In this document: positions 43,090-52,626 of the stretch, in pieces
How positions within the stretch are numbered: position 1 is the stretch's first letter
Layout: every line of letters begins with the position of its first letter
NCBI RefSeq assembly: GCF_000510645.1
Contig: NZ_KI783301.1
Coordinates: forward strand, 1,556,705 to 1,620,704
Origin: Thermicanus aegyptius DSM 12793
GTDB taxonomy: Bacteria; Bacillota; Bacilli; Thermicanales; Thermicanaceae
DNA length: 64,000 bases
Direction: 5' to 3'
The notes under the pieces: model-generated
What the model saw: the letters and a program-made list of their open reading frames with translations, nothing else
The model's database searches: none
Told to the model about the DNA's origin: nothing
Position numbers and translations under genes: made by a program

Positions 43090-44316
43090 ATGAAAATGAG
43101 GATCAAAATACCAATTCGGGTGAAACTGGTCGGTTTTATTTTATTCGTCGCCTTTTTATTCGGCATTACAAACGGTATTTCATCCTATTCCATAGGAGCC
43201 TTTATTGTAACGATTTTGATCGGTCTCGTCATTTCCCGGAAGATCACAAAACCGATTGCGTCTATGACGAAATTTGCGGAACAAATTGCAACAGGGAATT
43301 TAACTGCGGAGGAGATCAGAGTAAAAAACCGCGATGAAATTGGAGATCTTGCGAATTCGTTCAATAAGATGACCACAAACTTTCGCAGTCTAATCCATCA
43401 GATCAAAACCAGTGCGGAACAGATCGCCGCGTCATCAGAGGAATTGACAGCCAGCGCCGAACAAACCAGCAAAGCGACCGAACAAATTGTTTCGACCATG
43501 CAAGAAGTGGCGATGGGTTCCGAGAATCAAGTCCGCAGTGTAAGTGACGGCATAAGTGCGATTTATGAAGTCTCCACCACCGTGCAACAAATTGCTGACA
43601 ATGCAGAAAGTGTCTCTGCTGCTGCGATTCAAGCTTCGGAAACAGCATCCGCAGGAAATCTTGCCATTCGGACGACGATCAAGCAGATGAATTCCATTAG
43701 TACTACGGTGAATGAGCTGGCCGAGGCGGTGAAAAGATTGGGTAAAAGTTCCCAAGAAATCGAACAGATTGTAGATGTGATTGCAAGTATTGCCGCACAG
43801 ACCAATCTATTGGCTTTAAACGCTACGATCGAGGCCGCCAGAGCCGGGGAGCACGGACGTGGATTTTCTGTAGTCGCTGAGGAAGTTCGCAAATTGGCCG
43901 AGCAATCGGCTCGATCAGCACAAAAAATTGCAGAACTGATTAACTCGATCCAATATGAAACGAATCATGTGGTTCAATCGATGGAGACCACGACAAAAGA
44001 GGTGTCTGATGGGATTAAAGTTGTCAACAAAGTAGGTGAATCGTTTGAAGAAATTCAGCGCTCGGTAAATAACGTAGTGGCGCAGGCGCAAGATGTATCA
44101 GCCGCCACAAAGCAAATTTCTACGGGAACAGATCGAGTAGTCCATTCGATTAACCAAATTGCCAGCGTGGCAGGGGCAACCGCATCCGGAACCCAAAACG
44201 TAGCGGCGGGCACCGAAGAACAGTTGGCATCGATGGAGGAAATCTCATCGTCTGCCGCTTTCCTCTCAAAAATGGCGGAGGAATTTCTGGCGCTTGTGGG
44301 CAAATTTAAGGTGTGA
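43090..44316 (+). CDS. Methyl-accepting chemotaxis protein with almost no extracellular domain
   Basis: A 408-residue chemoreceptor. Two membrane segments at about 13-30 and 34-49 are joined by only a few residues (NGISSYS), so the usual outer ligand domain is missing. A HAMP domain (RKITKPI to about residue 105) and the signalling domain follow, with [21 protein letters not shown] at its tip. There is no C-terminal pentapeptide for CheR. It may sense the membrane state, an internal signal, or a transporter such as YhfT. ATG 43090 follows AAGGAGAG. It is the last gene of the accessory operon. Confidence 0.88.
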   Translation: MKMRIKIPIRVKLVGFILFVAFLFGITNGISSYSIGAFIVTILIGLVISRKITKPIASMTKFAEQIATGNLTAEEIRVKNRDEIGDLANSFNKMTTNFRSLIHQIKTSAEQIAASSEELTASAEQTSKATEQIVSTMQEVAMGSENQVRSVSDGISAIYEVSTTVQQIADNAESVSAAAIQASETASAGNLAIRTTIKQMNSISTTVNELAEAVKRLGKSSQEIEQIVDVIASIAAQTNLLALNATIEAARAGEHGRGFSVVAEEVRKLAEQSARSAQKIAELINSIQYETNHVVQSMETTTKEVSDGIKVVNKVGESFEEIQRSVNNVVAQAQDVSAATKQISTGTDRVVHSINQIASVAGATASGTQNVAAGTEEQLASMEEISSSAAFLSKMAEEFLALVGKFKV

Positions 44317-44328
44317 TCTCCCCGCCCT

Positions 44329-44655
44329 TCATGAAAGATATTCTTCATCTCCCTCTTCTTTTCTTTTGTCGATCACCCACTCATGGAGCAGGAACTCGAT
44401 AAGACCAAGGAGGGTTATTCCCCATAATCCTTTAACTAAAGATTCCCTCCCCAATCGGCGGAGGAGATAGTACATAAGAGGAAGTCCAATGGATAGACTC
44501 CTTTTTGCTCCCATCTTAGACAACCAAATGGGATCTGCCACAGATCCTATAAGGGCCAGAAGAACTCCTGCACCTAACCATCTTTTGATCCCTCCTCCGC
44601 GCAGAAGAAGGGGGAAAAATAAAAATTTCATGAGGCTATTGGAGATGAAGATCAC
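44329..44655 (-). CDS. Small membrane protein, function unknown
   Basis: A 108-residue protein with about three hydrophobic segments (near 7-18, 24-42 and 78-96) and a charged C-terminus. I do not recognise the family. GTG 44655 on the minus strand is well placed after AAAGGAGGG, which supports a real gene, and it ends 12 bases from the convergent chemoreceptor gene. It may mark the right edge of the accessory region. Confidence 0.6.
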   Translation of the reverse strand: MIFISNSLMKFLFFPLLLRGGGIKRWLGAGVLLALIGSVADPIWLSKMGAKRSLSIGLPLMYYLLRRLGRESLVKGLWGITLLGLIEFLLHEWVIDKRKEEGDEEYLS

Positions 44656-44853
44656 ACCTTTCCCTCCTTTGGTTCTAACGATTGTTGAGGTTTTAAGGCG
44701 ATTCGTATCATCCTTTTTCTTTTAAAAGGGATCGGGGTATGTCTCGTCCGATTCTTGGACCGTTATTTTCATTTTTGAGCGGTGCATCGAATCGGGAATC
44801 TTTCCTTTACAGGTTAGTATTCGAAAAAAAAAAGGAAAAAATAAAAATTACCG
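44656..44853. other. Intergenic region between membrane protein and metXY promoter
   Basis: About 200 bases with A-rich runs (44825-44848). It must hold the promoter of the minus-strand membrane protein. I see no gene, repeat or RNA structure that I can support. Confidence 0.4.
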
Positions 44854-44882
44854 TTGACAAATGAATCCAGGTCGACTATGCT
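44854..44882 (+). promoter_or_regulatory. Promoter of the metXY S-box leader
   Basis: TTGACA (44854-44859) and TATGCT (44877-44882) with a 17-base spacer lie 52 bases before the SAM riboswitch. Confidence 0.8.
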
Positions 44883-44934
44883 ATATAGCAAATAGGATTT
44901 CACAATGAACTCACAATTGAAAAGAAATGAGATT

Positions 44935-45057
44935 CTCTTATCCAGAGAGGCTGAGGGACTGGCCCAATGACGCCCGGCAACCGGTTTTAAGCGGAAAGGC
45001 TTAAAAACGCGGTGCCAATTCCTGCAGAGCTTTAAAAGCTCTGAGAGATAAGATGAG
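44935..45057 (+). ncRNA. SAM-I (S-box) riboswitch
   Basis: Binds S-adenosylmethionine and turns off the methionine genes downstream. The P1 arms CTCTTATC and GATAAGATGAG, the conserved AGAGAGGCTGAGGGA-CTGGCCC block, ATGACGCCCGGCAACC and the GGTGCCAATTCC segment are all present in order. Confidence 0.96.
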
Positions 45058-45071
45058 TGTGATGGTGTGAC

Positions 45072-45104
45072 AAAATCCCTCTTCTTATCGAAGAGGGATT
45101 TTTA
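45072..45104 (+). terminator. Riboswitch-controlled terminator before metX
   Basis: AAAATCCCTCTTC and GAAGAGGGATTTTT form a ten-pair stem with a TTTTT tail directly after the S-box aptamer. With SAM bound it should form and stop transcription. Confidence 0.9.
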
Positions 45105-45152
45105 ATTGGGGAAATGAAGTGCGAAGAGAAAAAGGAGAAGGAGGGGATCAGG

Positions 45153-46253
45153 TTGACAAAAGCTGGGACAGCTATTCAACCCCATACAGGGGTACTCCCC
45201 ATTGGGGACTTACTACTGGAATCCGGCAAGGTATTGCCGAATGTTAAGATTGCTTATGAACGTGTGGGTCCGGAAAGTGCACCTACCATCCTGGTCTGCC
45301 ATGCCCTAACGGGAAATCAATACACCGTAGGGAGTGAATCTGCCCCTGGATGGTGGAGGGAATTGGTAGGCCCCGAACGTTTTATTGATACAAACCGTTT
45401 TCAAGTCATTACCACCAATGTGATCGGGGGTTGTAACGGTTCGACGGGCCCGCTAAGCCCCGATCCCAATACGGGAGAAGCCTATCGATCCAATTTCCCT
45501 TTTATTACAGTACGGGATATGGTCCATGCCCAACACCGCTTTCTTCAAAAAATCGGGATTTCCCATCTAAAGGCGGTTATAGGGGGATCGTTAGGCGGAA
45601 TGCAGGTGCTTGAATGGGGTCTCCTTTATCCCGATTTTATGGATCTCATCATCCCGATCGCCGTTACACCTTTCCTCTCCGACTATGCTATCTCCTTTAA
45701 TGCCATAGGTCGATTGGCCATTCTTAATGATCCCGCCTGGAAAGAGGGGATGTATGATCCTGAGGAACAACCTATCATGGGACTTTCCATCGCCAGAATC
45801 GCCGGGCTTCTCACCTATCGAACACCGAAACTCTTTAATCATCGTTTCTCCAGGGAGATGAAAGGGGGATGGGGGAGCGACCACAGGGAGATCGCATTTC
45901 AGGTTGAATCCTACTTAACCTATCAAGGGGAGAAACTTTCTAGGCGCTTTGATGCCAACTCATATCTCTATCTTTTAAAAGCGATGGATTATCACGATAT
46001 CGGACGGGGAAGGGGAGGGGTGGAAAAAGCGGTTGAAGGATATCGCAGCCAAGTGGTTGCCCTGGCCTTTCAAGGAGATCTCCTTTACCCCCCCGATGAA
46101 ATTTTCCGTTTCGTAGGACTTCTCAGAGAAAAAGGAGTCCGAGCAGATTATCATGAAGTAACCACTCATTTTGGTCATGACGGATTTTTAACAGAGTTTG
46201 ACCGCTGGGGAGGTTTCATCACCGACGCTCTGAAATCTTCTTCCCTATCTTAA
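45153..46253 (+). CDS. metX: Homoserine O-acetyltransferase
   Basis: Activates homoserine with acetyl-CoA for methionine synthesis. This alpha/beta hydrolase has CHALTGNQ, the nucleophile elbow GGSLGGMQVLEW, GGCNGSTGP and a C-terminal catalytic His in THFGHDGFLTE. The length is about 366 residues. TTG 45153 is six bases after GGAGGGG and gives the family N-terminus; ATG 45114 is in frame but its only GGGG is too close. It is under the SAM-I riboswitch and followed by metY, giving the direct sulfhydrylation route. Acetyl versus succinyl specificity cannot be read with certainty. Confidence 0.92.
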   Translation: MTKAGTAIQPHTGVLPIGDLLLESGKVLPNVKIAYERVGPESAPTILVCHALTGNQYTVGSESAPGWWRELVGPERFIDTNRFQVITTNVIGGCNGSTGPLSPDPNTGEAYRSNFPFITVRDMVHAQHRFLQKIGISHLKAVIGGSLGGMQVLEWGLLYPDFMDLIIPIAVTPFLSDYAISFNAIGRLAILNDPAWKEGMYDPEEQPIMGLSIARIAGLLTYRTPKLFNHRFSREMKGGWGSDHREIAFQVESYLTYQGEKLSRRFDANSYLYLLKAMDYHDIGRGRGGVEKAVEGYRSQVVALAFQGDLLYPPDEIFRFVGLLREKGVRADYHEVTTHFGHDGFLTEFDRWGGFITDALKSSSLS

Positions 46254-46297
46254 GAAAGGGGAAGTGAGATAGATACTTAAAACAAGGAGGAATAGGA

Positions 46298-47578
46298 ATG
46301 GGAGAGTACCGCTTTGAAACTGTAGCCATCCATGGAGGAGTACAACCGGATCCGGTAACGGGAGCGAGGGCATTTCCCCTCTATCTGTCTACCGCTTATC
46401 AATTTGAGAATACGGAGCATGCGGCCAATCTCTTTGCATTAAAGGAGACGGGGTATATCTATACACGGATCCATAATCCCACGGTGACCGCCTTTGAAGA
46501 AAGGATTACAAAGTTGGAAGGGGGCGTAGGGGCTCTTGCCTTAGCCAGCGGCGCTGCCGCGATCACCCTGACCATCCTCAACTTGGCAAAAGCTGGAGAT
46601 GAGATCCTCTCCTCTGTAAAATTGTATGGAGGAACATATAATCTTTTTTCCACCACCCTTCCGAAATATGGAATTCGTACTCGTTTCGTAGATCCGAACG
46701 ATCCTCAAAATTTTAGAGAGGCGATTACACCCAATACAAAAGCGATTTATGCAGAGGTGATCGGGAATCCCAGCCTGGATGTGCTCGATATTGAAGAAGT
46801 GGCGAAAATCGCCCATGAAGCAGGCATTCCTCTCATCGTGGACAACACCTTTGGAACTCCTTATCTGGTAAGGCCCTTAGAACATGGGGCAGATATCGTG
46901 GTTCATTCGGCGACCAAGTGGATCAGCGGCAATGGAACCACACTCGGGGGAGTAATTATAGACGGAGGACGTTTTGATTGGAATTCTCCCAAGTTCCCCG
47001 AATTTACCACTCCCGATCCAAGTTATCATAACATCGTATACTCTGAAGCCTTTCAAAATGCTGCTTTTATCGTCAAGGCGAGAGTTCAATTGCTTAGGGA
47101 TTTAGGTCCTTCCATCAGCCCATTTAATGCCTTTCAACTTGCCCTAGGATTAGAAACCTTAGCCGTCAGGATGAAAGAACATATTAAAAATACCAGGGAT
47201 GTCGTCGCATACTTAAAAAGACATCCTCAGGTAAGTTGGGTCAATTACCCTGAACTTCCCGAACATCCTTCCCATCACCTGGCGGCGAAATACCTCCCCC
47301 GAGGTGCAGGCGCGGTGATCACATTTGGGATTAAGGGGGGGAGGGAAGCGGGGGCGAAAGTGATCAACTCCGTAAAACTCTGGTCCCATTTGGCAAACGT
47401 AGGAGATGCGAAGAGCTTGATTATTCATCCGGCCAGCACGACCCATCAGCAATTAAGCCCGGAAGAGATCGCCCAAACGGGAATCACAGAGGATCTGATT
47501 CGCTTATCCGTAGGCATTGAGAACGTAGAAGATCTCATCGAAGATCTCGATCAGGCCATTTCGGCAGCGACCCGTTAA
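46298..47578 (+). CDS. metY: O-acetylhomoserine sulfhydrylase (aminocarboxypropyltransferase)
   Basis: A Cys/Met-metabolism PLP enzyme that makes homocysteine from O-acetylhomoserine and sulfide. The 426 residues show [36 protein letters not shown] (PLP lysine), [14 protein letters not shown] and [14 protein letters not shown]. The length and the GNGT insertion after the PLP lysine fit the sulfhydrylase rather than cystathionine enzymes. AAGGAGG precedes ATG 46298. It is 44 bases after metX in one S-box-controlled unit, ended by the terminator downstream. Confidence 0.94.
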   Translation: MGEYRFETVAIHGGVQPDPVTGARAFPLYLSTAYQFENTEHAANLFALKETGYIYTRIHNPTVTAFEERITKLEGGVGALALASGAAAITLTILNLAKAGDEILSSVKLYGGTYNLFSTTLPKYGIRTRFVDPNDPQNFREAITPNTKAIYAEVIGNPSLDVLDIEEVAKIAHEAGIPLIVDNTFGTPYLVRPLEHGADIVVHSATKWISGNGTTLGGVIIDGGRFDWNSPKFPEFTTPDPSYHNIVYSEAFQNAAFIVKARVQLLRDLGPSISPFNAFQLALGLETLAVRMKEHIKNTRDVVAYLKRHPQVSWVNYPELPEHPSHHLAAKYLPRGAGAVITFGIKGGREAGAKVINSVKLWSHLANVGDAKSLIIHPASTTHQQLSPEEIAQTGITEDLIRLSVGIENVEDLIEDLDQAISAATR

Positions 47579-47611
47579 AAAGTGTTGAATCGTGCCAATA
47601 GAGTCTTGGGT

Positions 47612-47652
47612 AAGAGACTATGCAGCCACATGGTCTCTTTTTTTTTTTTTTC
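47612..47652 (+). terminator. Terminator of metXY
   Basis: AAGAGAC-ATG and CAT-GGTCTCTT pair around a short loop and are followed by 13 or more T residues. Confidence 0.92.
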
Positions 47653-47802
47653 AAAGAGAAAGCGGTCGGATTCATTTTCATCATGATATCTCTAACCTAA
47701 CAATAAATGATAGAAAATAAAACATTACATGATATAAATAATCACAAAAAAGGGACGTAAAGACGGCATATTTGATTAATGTGTAAATTAAAATGACATC
47801 TG

Positions 47803-47817
47803 ATAAACCGCTTTCAA
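47803..47817 (-). promoter_or_regulatory. Candidate CcpA site (cre) 1 upstream of the ilv-leu operon
   Basis: Read on the minus strand, TTGAAAGCGGTTTAT matches the cre consensus WTGNAANCGNWNNCW except for one base near the end. It lies about 150 bases before the predicted transcription start. Confidence 0.5.
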
Positions 47818-47865
47818 AAACTTTACAAAGTTGTCACAATTATTTAGACCCCAAATCCCATGCGG

Positions 47866-47880
47866 CAGTAAGCGTTTACA
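47866..47880 (+). promoter_or_regulatory. Candidate CcpA site (cre) 2 upstream of the ilv-leu operon
   Basis: CAGTAAGCGTTTACA contains the perfect dyad GTAAGCGTTTAC, the core of strong cre sites. It lies about 83-97 bases before the predicted start, much like the activating cre of the B. subtilis ilv-leu operon. Confidence 0.6.
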
Positions 47881-47927
47881 AGTTTTCAACATGATTTCAA
47901 ATTATAAAAAAAATTATTGAAAGCATG

Positions 47928-47956
47928 TTGCTTTCTTTTAATTTGCGTATTAGAAT
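47928..47956 (+). promoter_or_regulatory. Promoter of the ilv-leu operon
   Basis: TTGCTT (47928-47933) and TAGAAT (47951-47956) with a 17-base spacer place the transcription start near 47963, just before the ykkC-type aptamer. The region between metY's terminator and this promoter (47653-47927) is AT-rich and holds the two cre-like sites but no gene. Confidence 0.75.
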
Positions 47957-47984
47957 ATTCGAAAAAAGAAAGGGAAAGACAGGA

Positions 47985-48090
47985 GGGTATCTAGGGTTCC
48001 GCCGTAAAAGGGACTGGACCGAGCGATATCAACAGGGGCAACCCTGTACACCGTGAGGAGAAAAACCTCTGCGGAAGGTTCTGGCTTTAT
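47985..48090 (+). ncRNA. ykkC-family riboswitch, probably the ppGpp-binding subtype 2a
   Basis: The leader shows the ykkC signature in order: TCTAGGGTTCCGC, GGGACTGGACCGAGCG, a variable hairpin (ACAGGGGCAACCCTGT), ACACCGTGAGGAG and a GAGG...CCTC pairing. Among ykkC subtypes, the ppGpp-sensing one is known to precede branched-chain amino acid genes, while guanidine-I and PRPP types precede other genes. Since ilvE-ilvD-ilvB-ilvN-ilvC-leuABCD follows, ppGpp is the most likely ligand, and high ppGpp would switch the operon on. Subtype-specific nucleotides were not verified by alignment. Confidence 0.85.
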
Positions 48091-48114
48091 GGAAGATCAA
48101 CCTTCTCAGAGGTT
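48064..48114 (+). terminator. Expression-platform terminator of the ilv-leu riboswitch
   Basis: AACCTCTG (48064-48071) with GAAGGTT pairs to AACCTTC and CAGAGGTT (48107-48114), followed by a pyrimidine-rich TCCCTTTATCCTTTTCTT. Its 5' arm shares CCTC with the aptamer's GAGG/CCTC stem, so the two structures exclude each other and ligand binding should prevent termination. Confidence 0.75.
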
Positions 48115-48164
48115 TCCCTTTATCCTTTTCTTAAAAAACGTCAATGAAAGAAGGGCAGGGTAAG

Positions 48165-49064
48165 ATGAGTTTACTAATCTACCTAAACGGGGAATATGTC
48201 CCAAAAGAAGAAGCGAAGATTTCTGTTTATGACCATGGTTTTCTTTATGGAGATGGAGTCTTCGAAGGGATTCGAGCTTATTCGGGAAATGTTTTCCGCC
48301 TGAAAGAGCATGTGGATCGGCTTTACGATTCCGCAAAATCAATTCTCCTTACCATTCCCCATACCCGGGAAGAAATGGAAGAGATTATTGTAGAGACGCT
48401 CCGGAAAAACGAGCTTGATTCGGCTTATATCCGGGTCATTGTATCAAGGGGAGTTGGGGATCTTGGTTTAGACCCAAATAAGTGCGAAAAAGCACAAGTG
48501 ATCGTTATTGCGGAAGAATTGGCTTTATTTCCTAAAGAGTTATATGAAAAAGGTTTGGAAGTGGTCTCCGTCTCTGTGCGCAGGAATCGCCCCGATGTTT
48601 TAAGTCCTAATGTGAAATCCTTAAACTACTTAAATAATATTCTGGCAAAGATTTCTGCCCATCAGGCGGGAGTTTCCGAAGCTCTTTTGCTCAATACGGA
48701 GGGGTATGTCGCAGAAGGGACAGGAGAGAATGTTTTCTTGGTAAAGGATGGAGTCATCCTTACCCCCCCTGTTTATTTAGGAGCTTTAAAGGGGATTACC
48801 AGGGGAGCCATTATCGATATTGCTAAAAAATTGGGATATGAGCTTAAGGAACAGCCTTTTACTCTTCATGATGTCTACGCGGCTGATGAGATTTTCTTAA
48901 CCGGTACTGCTGCTGAAGTGGTTCCCATCGTCAAGGTGGATGGACGGCCGATTGCCGATGGAAAACCAGGTGTGGTGACAAAGCATCTATTGGAAGGATT
49001 TAGGCAGCTCGTAACTACGGATGGGAGAAAGATTTACCCTGAGCGGGTCTCTCAAGCCGGTTAA
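48165..49064 (+). CDS. ilvE: Branched-chain amino acid aminotransferase
   Basis: A class IV PLP aminotransferase making leucine, isoleucine and valine from their oxo acids. The 299 residues show [19 protein letters not shown], the PLP lysine in [29 protein letters not shown] and [14 protein letters not shown] 48165 gives the usual N-terminus; ATG 48144 is in frame but lacks a ribosome binding site. It is the first gene of the operon behind the ykkC leader. Confidence 0.94.
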   Translation: MSLLIYLNGEYVPKEEAKISVYDHGFLYGDGVFEGIRAYSGNVFRLKEHVDRLYDSAKSILLTIPHTREEMEEIIVETLRKNELDSAYIRVIVSRGVGDLGLDPNKCEKAQVIVIAEELALFPKELYEKGLEVVSVSVRRNRPDVLSPNVKSLNYLNNILAKISAHQAGVSEALLLNTEGYVAEGTGENVFLVKDGVILTPPVYLGALKGITRGAIIDIAKKLGYELKEQPFTLHDVYAADEIFLTGTAAEVVPIVKVDGRPIADGKPGVVTKHLLEGFRQLVTTDGRKIYPERVSQAG

Positions 49065-49182
49065 TCGGGAAGCCAACCGAATCCCATTCAACTGCATGGA
49101 TTCTTTTCAACGATTTATTTTAACGATTTAAAGCCGTAAATTAAGATGTCTCTGATTCAGCATGAGAAGATGGAGGGATAAA

Positions 49183-50856
49183 ATGCGAAGCGACATGATT
49201 AAAAAAGGGGTAGACCGAGCTCCTCATCGCAGTTTACTCTACGCCACCGGCTTGGTAAAACCGAAAGATTTGGCGAAACCCTTCATCGGAATTGCCAATT
49301 CTTATATTGATATTATCCCCGGTCATGTCCATCTAAAAGAGTTTGCGGAGGTGGTAAAAGAAGAGATCCGAAAGGCAGGAGGAATCCCCTTTGAGTTTAA
49401 TACCATCGGCGTAGATGATGGAATTGCCATGGGGCATATCGGCATGAGGTATTCTTTACCCAGCCGGGAATTAATCGCCGATTCCTGTGAGACGGTGATC
49501 AATGCCCATTGGTTTGATGGAGTCTTTTTCATTCCCAATTGCGATAAGATTACCCCGGGAATGTTGATGGCTGCCGTTCGAACCAATGTCCCATCCGTTT
49601 TTGTGACGGGGGGACCCATGGAAGCGGGAAAATCGAAAAAAGGGGAAAACCTCTCCTTGGTTGATGTCTTTGAAGGGGTGGGAGGATATCTTTCCGGCAA
49701 AATTGGGGAGGAAGAGCTCCTCGAATTGGAACGGAATGCATGTCCCAGTTGCGGATCCTGTTCCGGGATGTTTACAGCGAACTCGATGAACACGTTGCTT
49801 GAGGTTTTGGGAATGGCCCCTTCAGGAAACGGAACAATCGTCGCCACTTCGAAGGAGCGGCATCGTCTGATTCAGGAGGCGGTAAGCTCGCTGATGAGTC
49901 TGATCGAAAAGGATATCCGCCCCAGGGATATCATTACCGAAGAAGCGATCGATGATGCCTTTGCCCTGGATATGGCCATGGGAGGTTCAACCAATACGGT
50001 TCTTCATACGTTGGCGGTCGCCCATGAGGCAGGAATTGAATATAACCTGGAACGGATTAACCAAATTGCAGATCGGGTGCCCTATCTATGTAAAGTAAGC
50101 CCAGCCTCGAGATATTCCATGGATGATGTGCATGCGGCGGGTGGGATTAAAGCCATTCTCCGCGAATTAATGAACGTAGAGGGAGCATTGCATCCGGATC
50201 GGATCACCATCTCAGGAAAAAGCTTGAGAGAGGTGATTTCGGATGGGCAGATCAAGAACGAAGAGGTGATCCGTCCTGTAGAAAACCCCTACAGTAAAAA
50301 AGGTGGCCTTTCGATCCTATATGGAAACATTGCTCCGGCAGGCGCCGTGATAAAAGTCGGAGCGGTAGACCCCTCCATCACCTTCTTCGAAGGGGAGGCG
50401 ATCATCTTCAATTCTCAGGAGGAGGCGATCGCCGGGATTAATAATGGGTTGGTTCGGGAAGGTCATGTGGTGGTGATTCGATATGAGGGACCAAAGGGTG
50501 GGCCTGGAATGCCTGAAATGTTAGCCCCTACTTCTGCGATTGTGGGAAGAGGGTTAGGGACGAAAGTAGCCCTCATCACCGATGGCCGTTTCTCTGGGGC
50601 TACAAGGGGAATTGCTGTCGGGCATATCTCTCCGGAAGCCCAGGAGGGGGGACCTATCGCACTTATACAGCAGAATGATCTCATTCAAATTGATCTTACA
50701 AATCGAAGGATCAACCTCATGATTTCAGATGAAGAATTGGAAGAAAGAAGAAGAAATTGGATTCCTCCGGAGCCTAAAGTGAAACAGGGGTATTTAGCTC
50801 GCTACGCAAGATTGGTTACCTCTGCAAATACAGGAGGCGTTCTCAAAGTGGATTAA
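49183..50856 (+). CDS. ilvD: Dihydroxy-acid dehydratase
   Basis: An Fe-S dehydratase making 2-oxo acids in valine, isoleucine and leucine synthesis. The 557 residues show [12 protein letters not shown] (first cluster Cys), [17 protein letters not shown] (second Cys region), [10 protein letters not shown], the [20 protein letters not shown] region and [23 protein letters not shown] 49183 follows GGAGG; ATG 49162 adds seven residues and has no signal. Confidence 0.97.
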   Translation: MRSDMIKKGVDRAPHRSLLYATGLVKPKDLAKPFIGIANSYIDIIPGHVHLKEFAEVVKEEIRKAGGIPFEFNTIGVDDGIAMGHIGMRYSLPSRELIADSCETVINAHWFDGVFFIPNCDKITPGMLMAAVRTNVPSVFVTGGPMEAGKSKKGENLSLVDVFEGVGGYLSGKIGEEELLELERNACPSCGSCSGMFTANSMNTLLEVLGMAPSGNGTIVATSKERHRLIQEAVSSLMSLIEKDIRPRDIITEEAIDDAFALDMAMGGSTNTVLHTLAVAHEAGIEYNLERINQIADRVPYLCKVSPASRYSMDDVHAAGGIKAILRELMNVEGALHPDRITISGKSLREVISDGQIKNEEVIRPVENPYSKKGGLSILYGNIAPAGAVIKVGAVDPSITFFEGEAIIFNSQEEAIAGINNGLVREGHVVVIRYEGPKGGPGMPEMLAPTSAIVGRGLGTKVALITDGRFSGATRGIAVGHISPEAQEGGPIALIQQNDLIQIDLTNRRINLMISDEELEERRRNWIPPEPKVKQGYLARYARLVTSANTGGVLKVD

Positions 50857-50901
50857 GTCTCGTCGGTAGAACCCGATTTTGGAAGAAGGAGGGGGATTTT
50901 C

Positions 50902-52626
50902 ATGACAGGTCAGTACACCGTTAAGGAGATAGAGACAAGCGAGACGCCGTCTCCCAAATCAGGTGCGGAAATCCTAGTATCGGCATTGAAAAGGGAGAAC
51001 GTGGAAGTGATCTTTGGATATCCGGGAGGTGCTGTCCTTTACCTTTATGATGCCTTGTATGAATGCGGAATTCCCCACGTTTTGACCCGGCATGAACAAG
51101 GGGCAATCCACGCGGCGGAAGGGTATGCTAGGGTTTCCGGGAAACCTGGCGTTGTGATTGCGACATCCGGGCCAGGGGCTACCAATTTAATTACGGGATT
51201 AACGGATGCCATGATTGATTCGTTACCCCTCGTCGTGATTACCGGCCAGGTTGGGACTTCGGTCATGGGAACAGATGCTTTTCAGGAAGCTCCCATCTTT
51301 AGCATGACGATGCCGATTACGAAATATAACTACCAGGTCAGATCGGTTGAAGAACTACCACGTATCCTAAAAGAGGCGTTCCATATCGCCAGCACGGGCA
51401 GGCCAGGTCCGGTTCTCATTGATTTGCCGAAGGATATTACTTCGAAAGCAAGTATCGTTGATGAAGAGGTAGAGATTTCTCTGCCGGGGTATAATCCCAC
51501 CTACTCCCCGAATATGATGCAGATTCATAAGATCGTGCAGGCGCTAAAGATGGCGAAGAAGCCCGTTATTTTGGCGGGAGCCGGAGTTCTTCACGCCCGT
51601 GCCAGCCACCTATTGCGGCAGTTCGCGGAACGGATTGGCGTTCCGGTTGTTCATACTCTCCTTGGGCTGGGAGGAATGCCGGCGGATCATCCCCTCTTTC
51701 TCGGGATGGGAGGAATGCATGGGACCTATGCGGCCAACAGGGCTCTTTATGAATGCGATCTATTGATAAATATTGGAGCTCGCTTCGATGATCGTTTAAC
51801 GGGAAATCCGGATCATTTTGCTCGCAACGCAAAAGTGATTCATATCGACATTGATCCGGCTGAGATCGGGAAGATCATTCCTACAGAGATTCCTGTTGTG
51901 GGAGATGCCGGGGAGACACTTCGCATTTTACTCGAAGAAGAATTGGAAAAGTGCGATGCTGAAGAGTGGATTCGGAGCTTACATTCCTTAAAGAAAGAGT
52001 ATCCTCTCTGGTACAAAAAGGATGAGGGGACTTTAAAGCCGCAACGCCTCATCGAAATGATCCATGAAATCACCAAGGGTGAAGCCATTATCACCACCGA
52101 CGTGGGGCAGCATCAGATGTGGGCAGCCCAGTATTATCCTTTTCAAACCCCTAACCGCTGGGTTACTTCCGGAGGGCTCGGTACGATGGGTTTCGGTTTC
52201 CCCGCAAGTATAGGGGCTCAGATCGGAAAACCCGGAGAATTGGTGATTGCGATTGTAGGGGATGGGGGCTTCCAAATGACGCTCCAAGAGTTGGCGGTGG
52301 TGAAAGAGTATCATCTGCCGATTAAAATCGTGATCGTGAACAACTTTGCGCTGGGTATGGTTCGTCAATGGCAGGAGCTTTTCTACAATGAAAGGTACTC
52401 TGAATCCCTGATTCCGACCCAACCTGATTTTGTGAAGTTGGCCGAATCTTACGGGATAAAGGGAATTTTGGTACAAACGGAGGAGGAGGCTTACGAAGCT
52501 TTTTCCAACAACTTCTTCCATAATGAGCCTGTGCTTATCGATTGTAGGGTGGCTCCTTTTGAAAATGTATATCCAATGATTCCTCCAGGAAAGGGAATTC
52601 ACCAGATGGAGGGGGTGAAGCCATGA
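50902..52626 (+). CDS. ilvB: Acetolactate synthase, large (catalytic) subunit
   Basis: A thiamine-diphosphate enzyme condensing pyruvate with pyruvate or 2-oxobutyrate. The 574 residues contain [34 protein letters not shown] (catalytic Glu), [14 protein letters not shown] and a ThDP motif beginning GDGGFQM and ending NNFALGM. The [13 protein letters not shown] segment is typical of anabolic, feedback-regulated AHAS rather than catabolic AlsS. The stop overlaps ilvN by four bases. Confidence 0.96.
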   Translation: MTGQYTVKEIETSETPSPKSGAEILVSALKRENVEVIFGYPGGAVLYLYDALYECGIPHVLTRHEQGAIHAAEGYARVSGKPGVVIATSGPGATNLITGLTDAMIDSLPLVVITGQVGTSVMGTDAFQEAPIFSMTMPITKYNYQVRSVEELPRILKEAFHIASTGRPGPVLIDLPKDITSKASIVDEEVEISLPGYNPTYSPNMMQIHKIVQALKMAKKPVILAGAGVLHARASHLLRQFAERIGVPVVHTLLGLGGMPADHPLFLGMGGMHGTYAANRALYECDLLINIGARFDDRLTGNPDHFARNAKVIHIDIDPAEIGKIIPTEIPVVGDAGETLRILLEEELEKCDAEEWIRSLHSLKKEYPLWYKKDEGTLKPQRLIEMIHEITKGEAIITTDVGQHQMWAAQYYPFQTPNRWVTSGGLGTMGFGFPASIGAQIGKPGELVIAIVGDGGFQMTLQELAVVKEYHLPIKIVIVNNFALGMVRQWQELFYNERYSESLIPTQPDFVKLAESYGIKGILVQTEEEAYEAFSNNFFHNEPVLIDCRVAPFENVYPMIPPGKGIHQMEGVKP

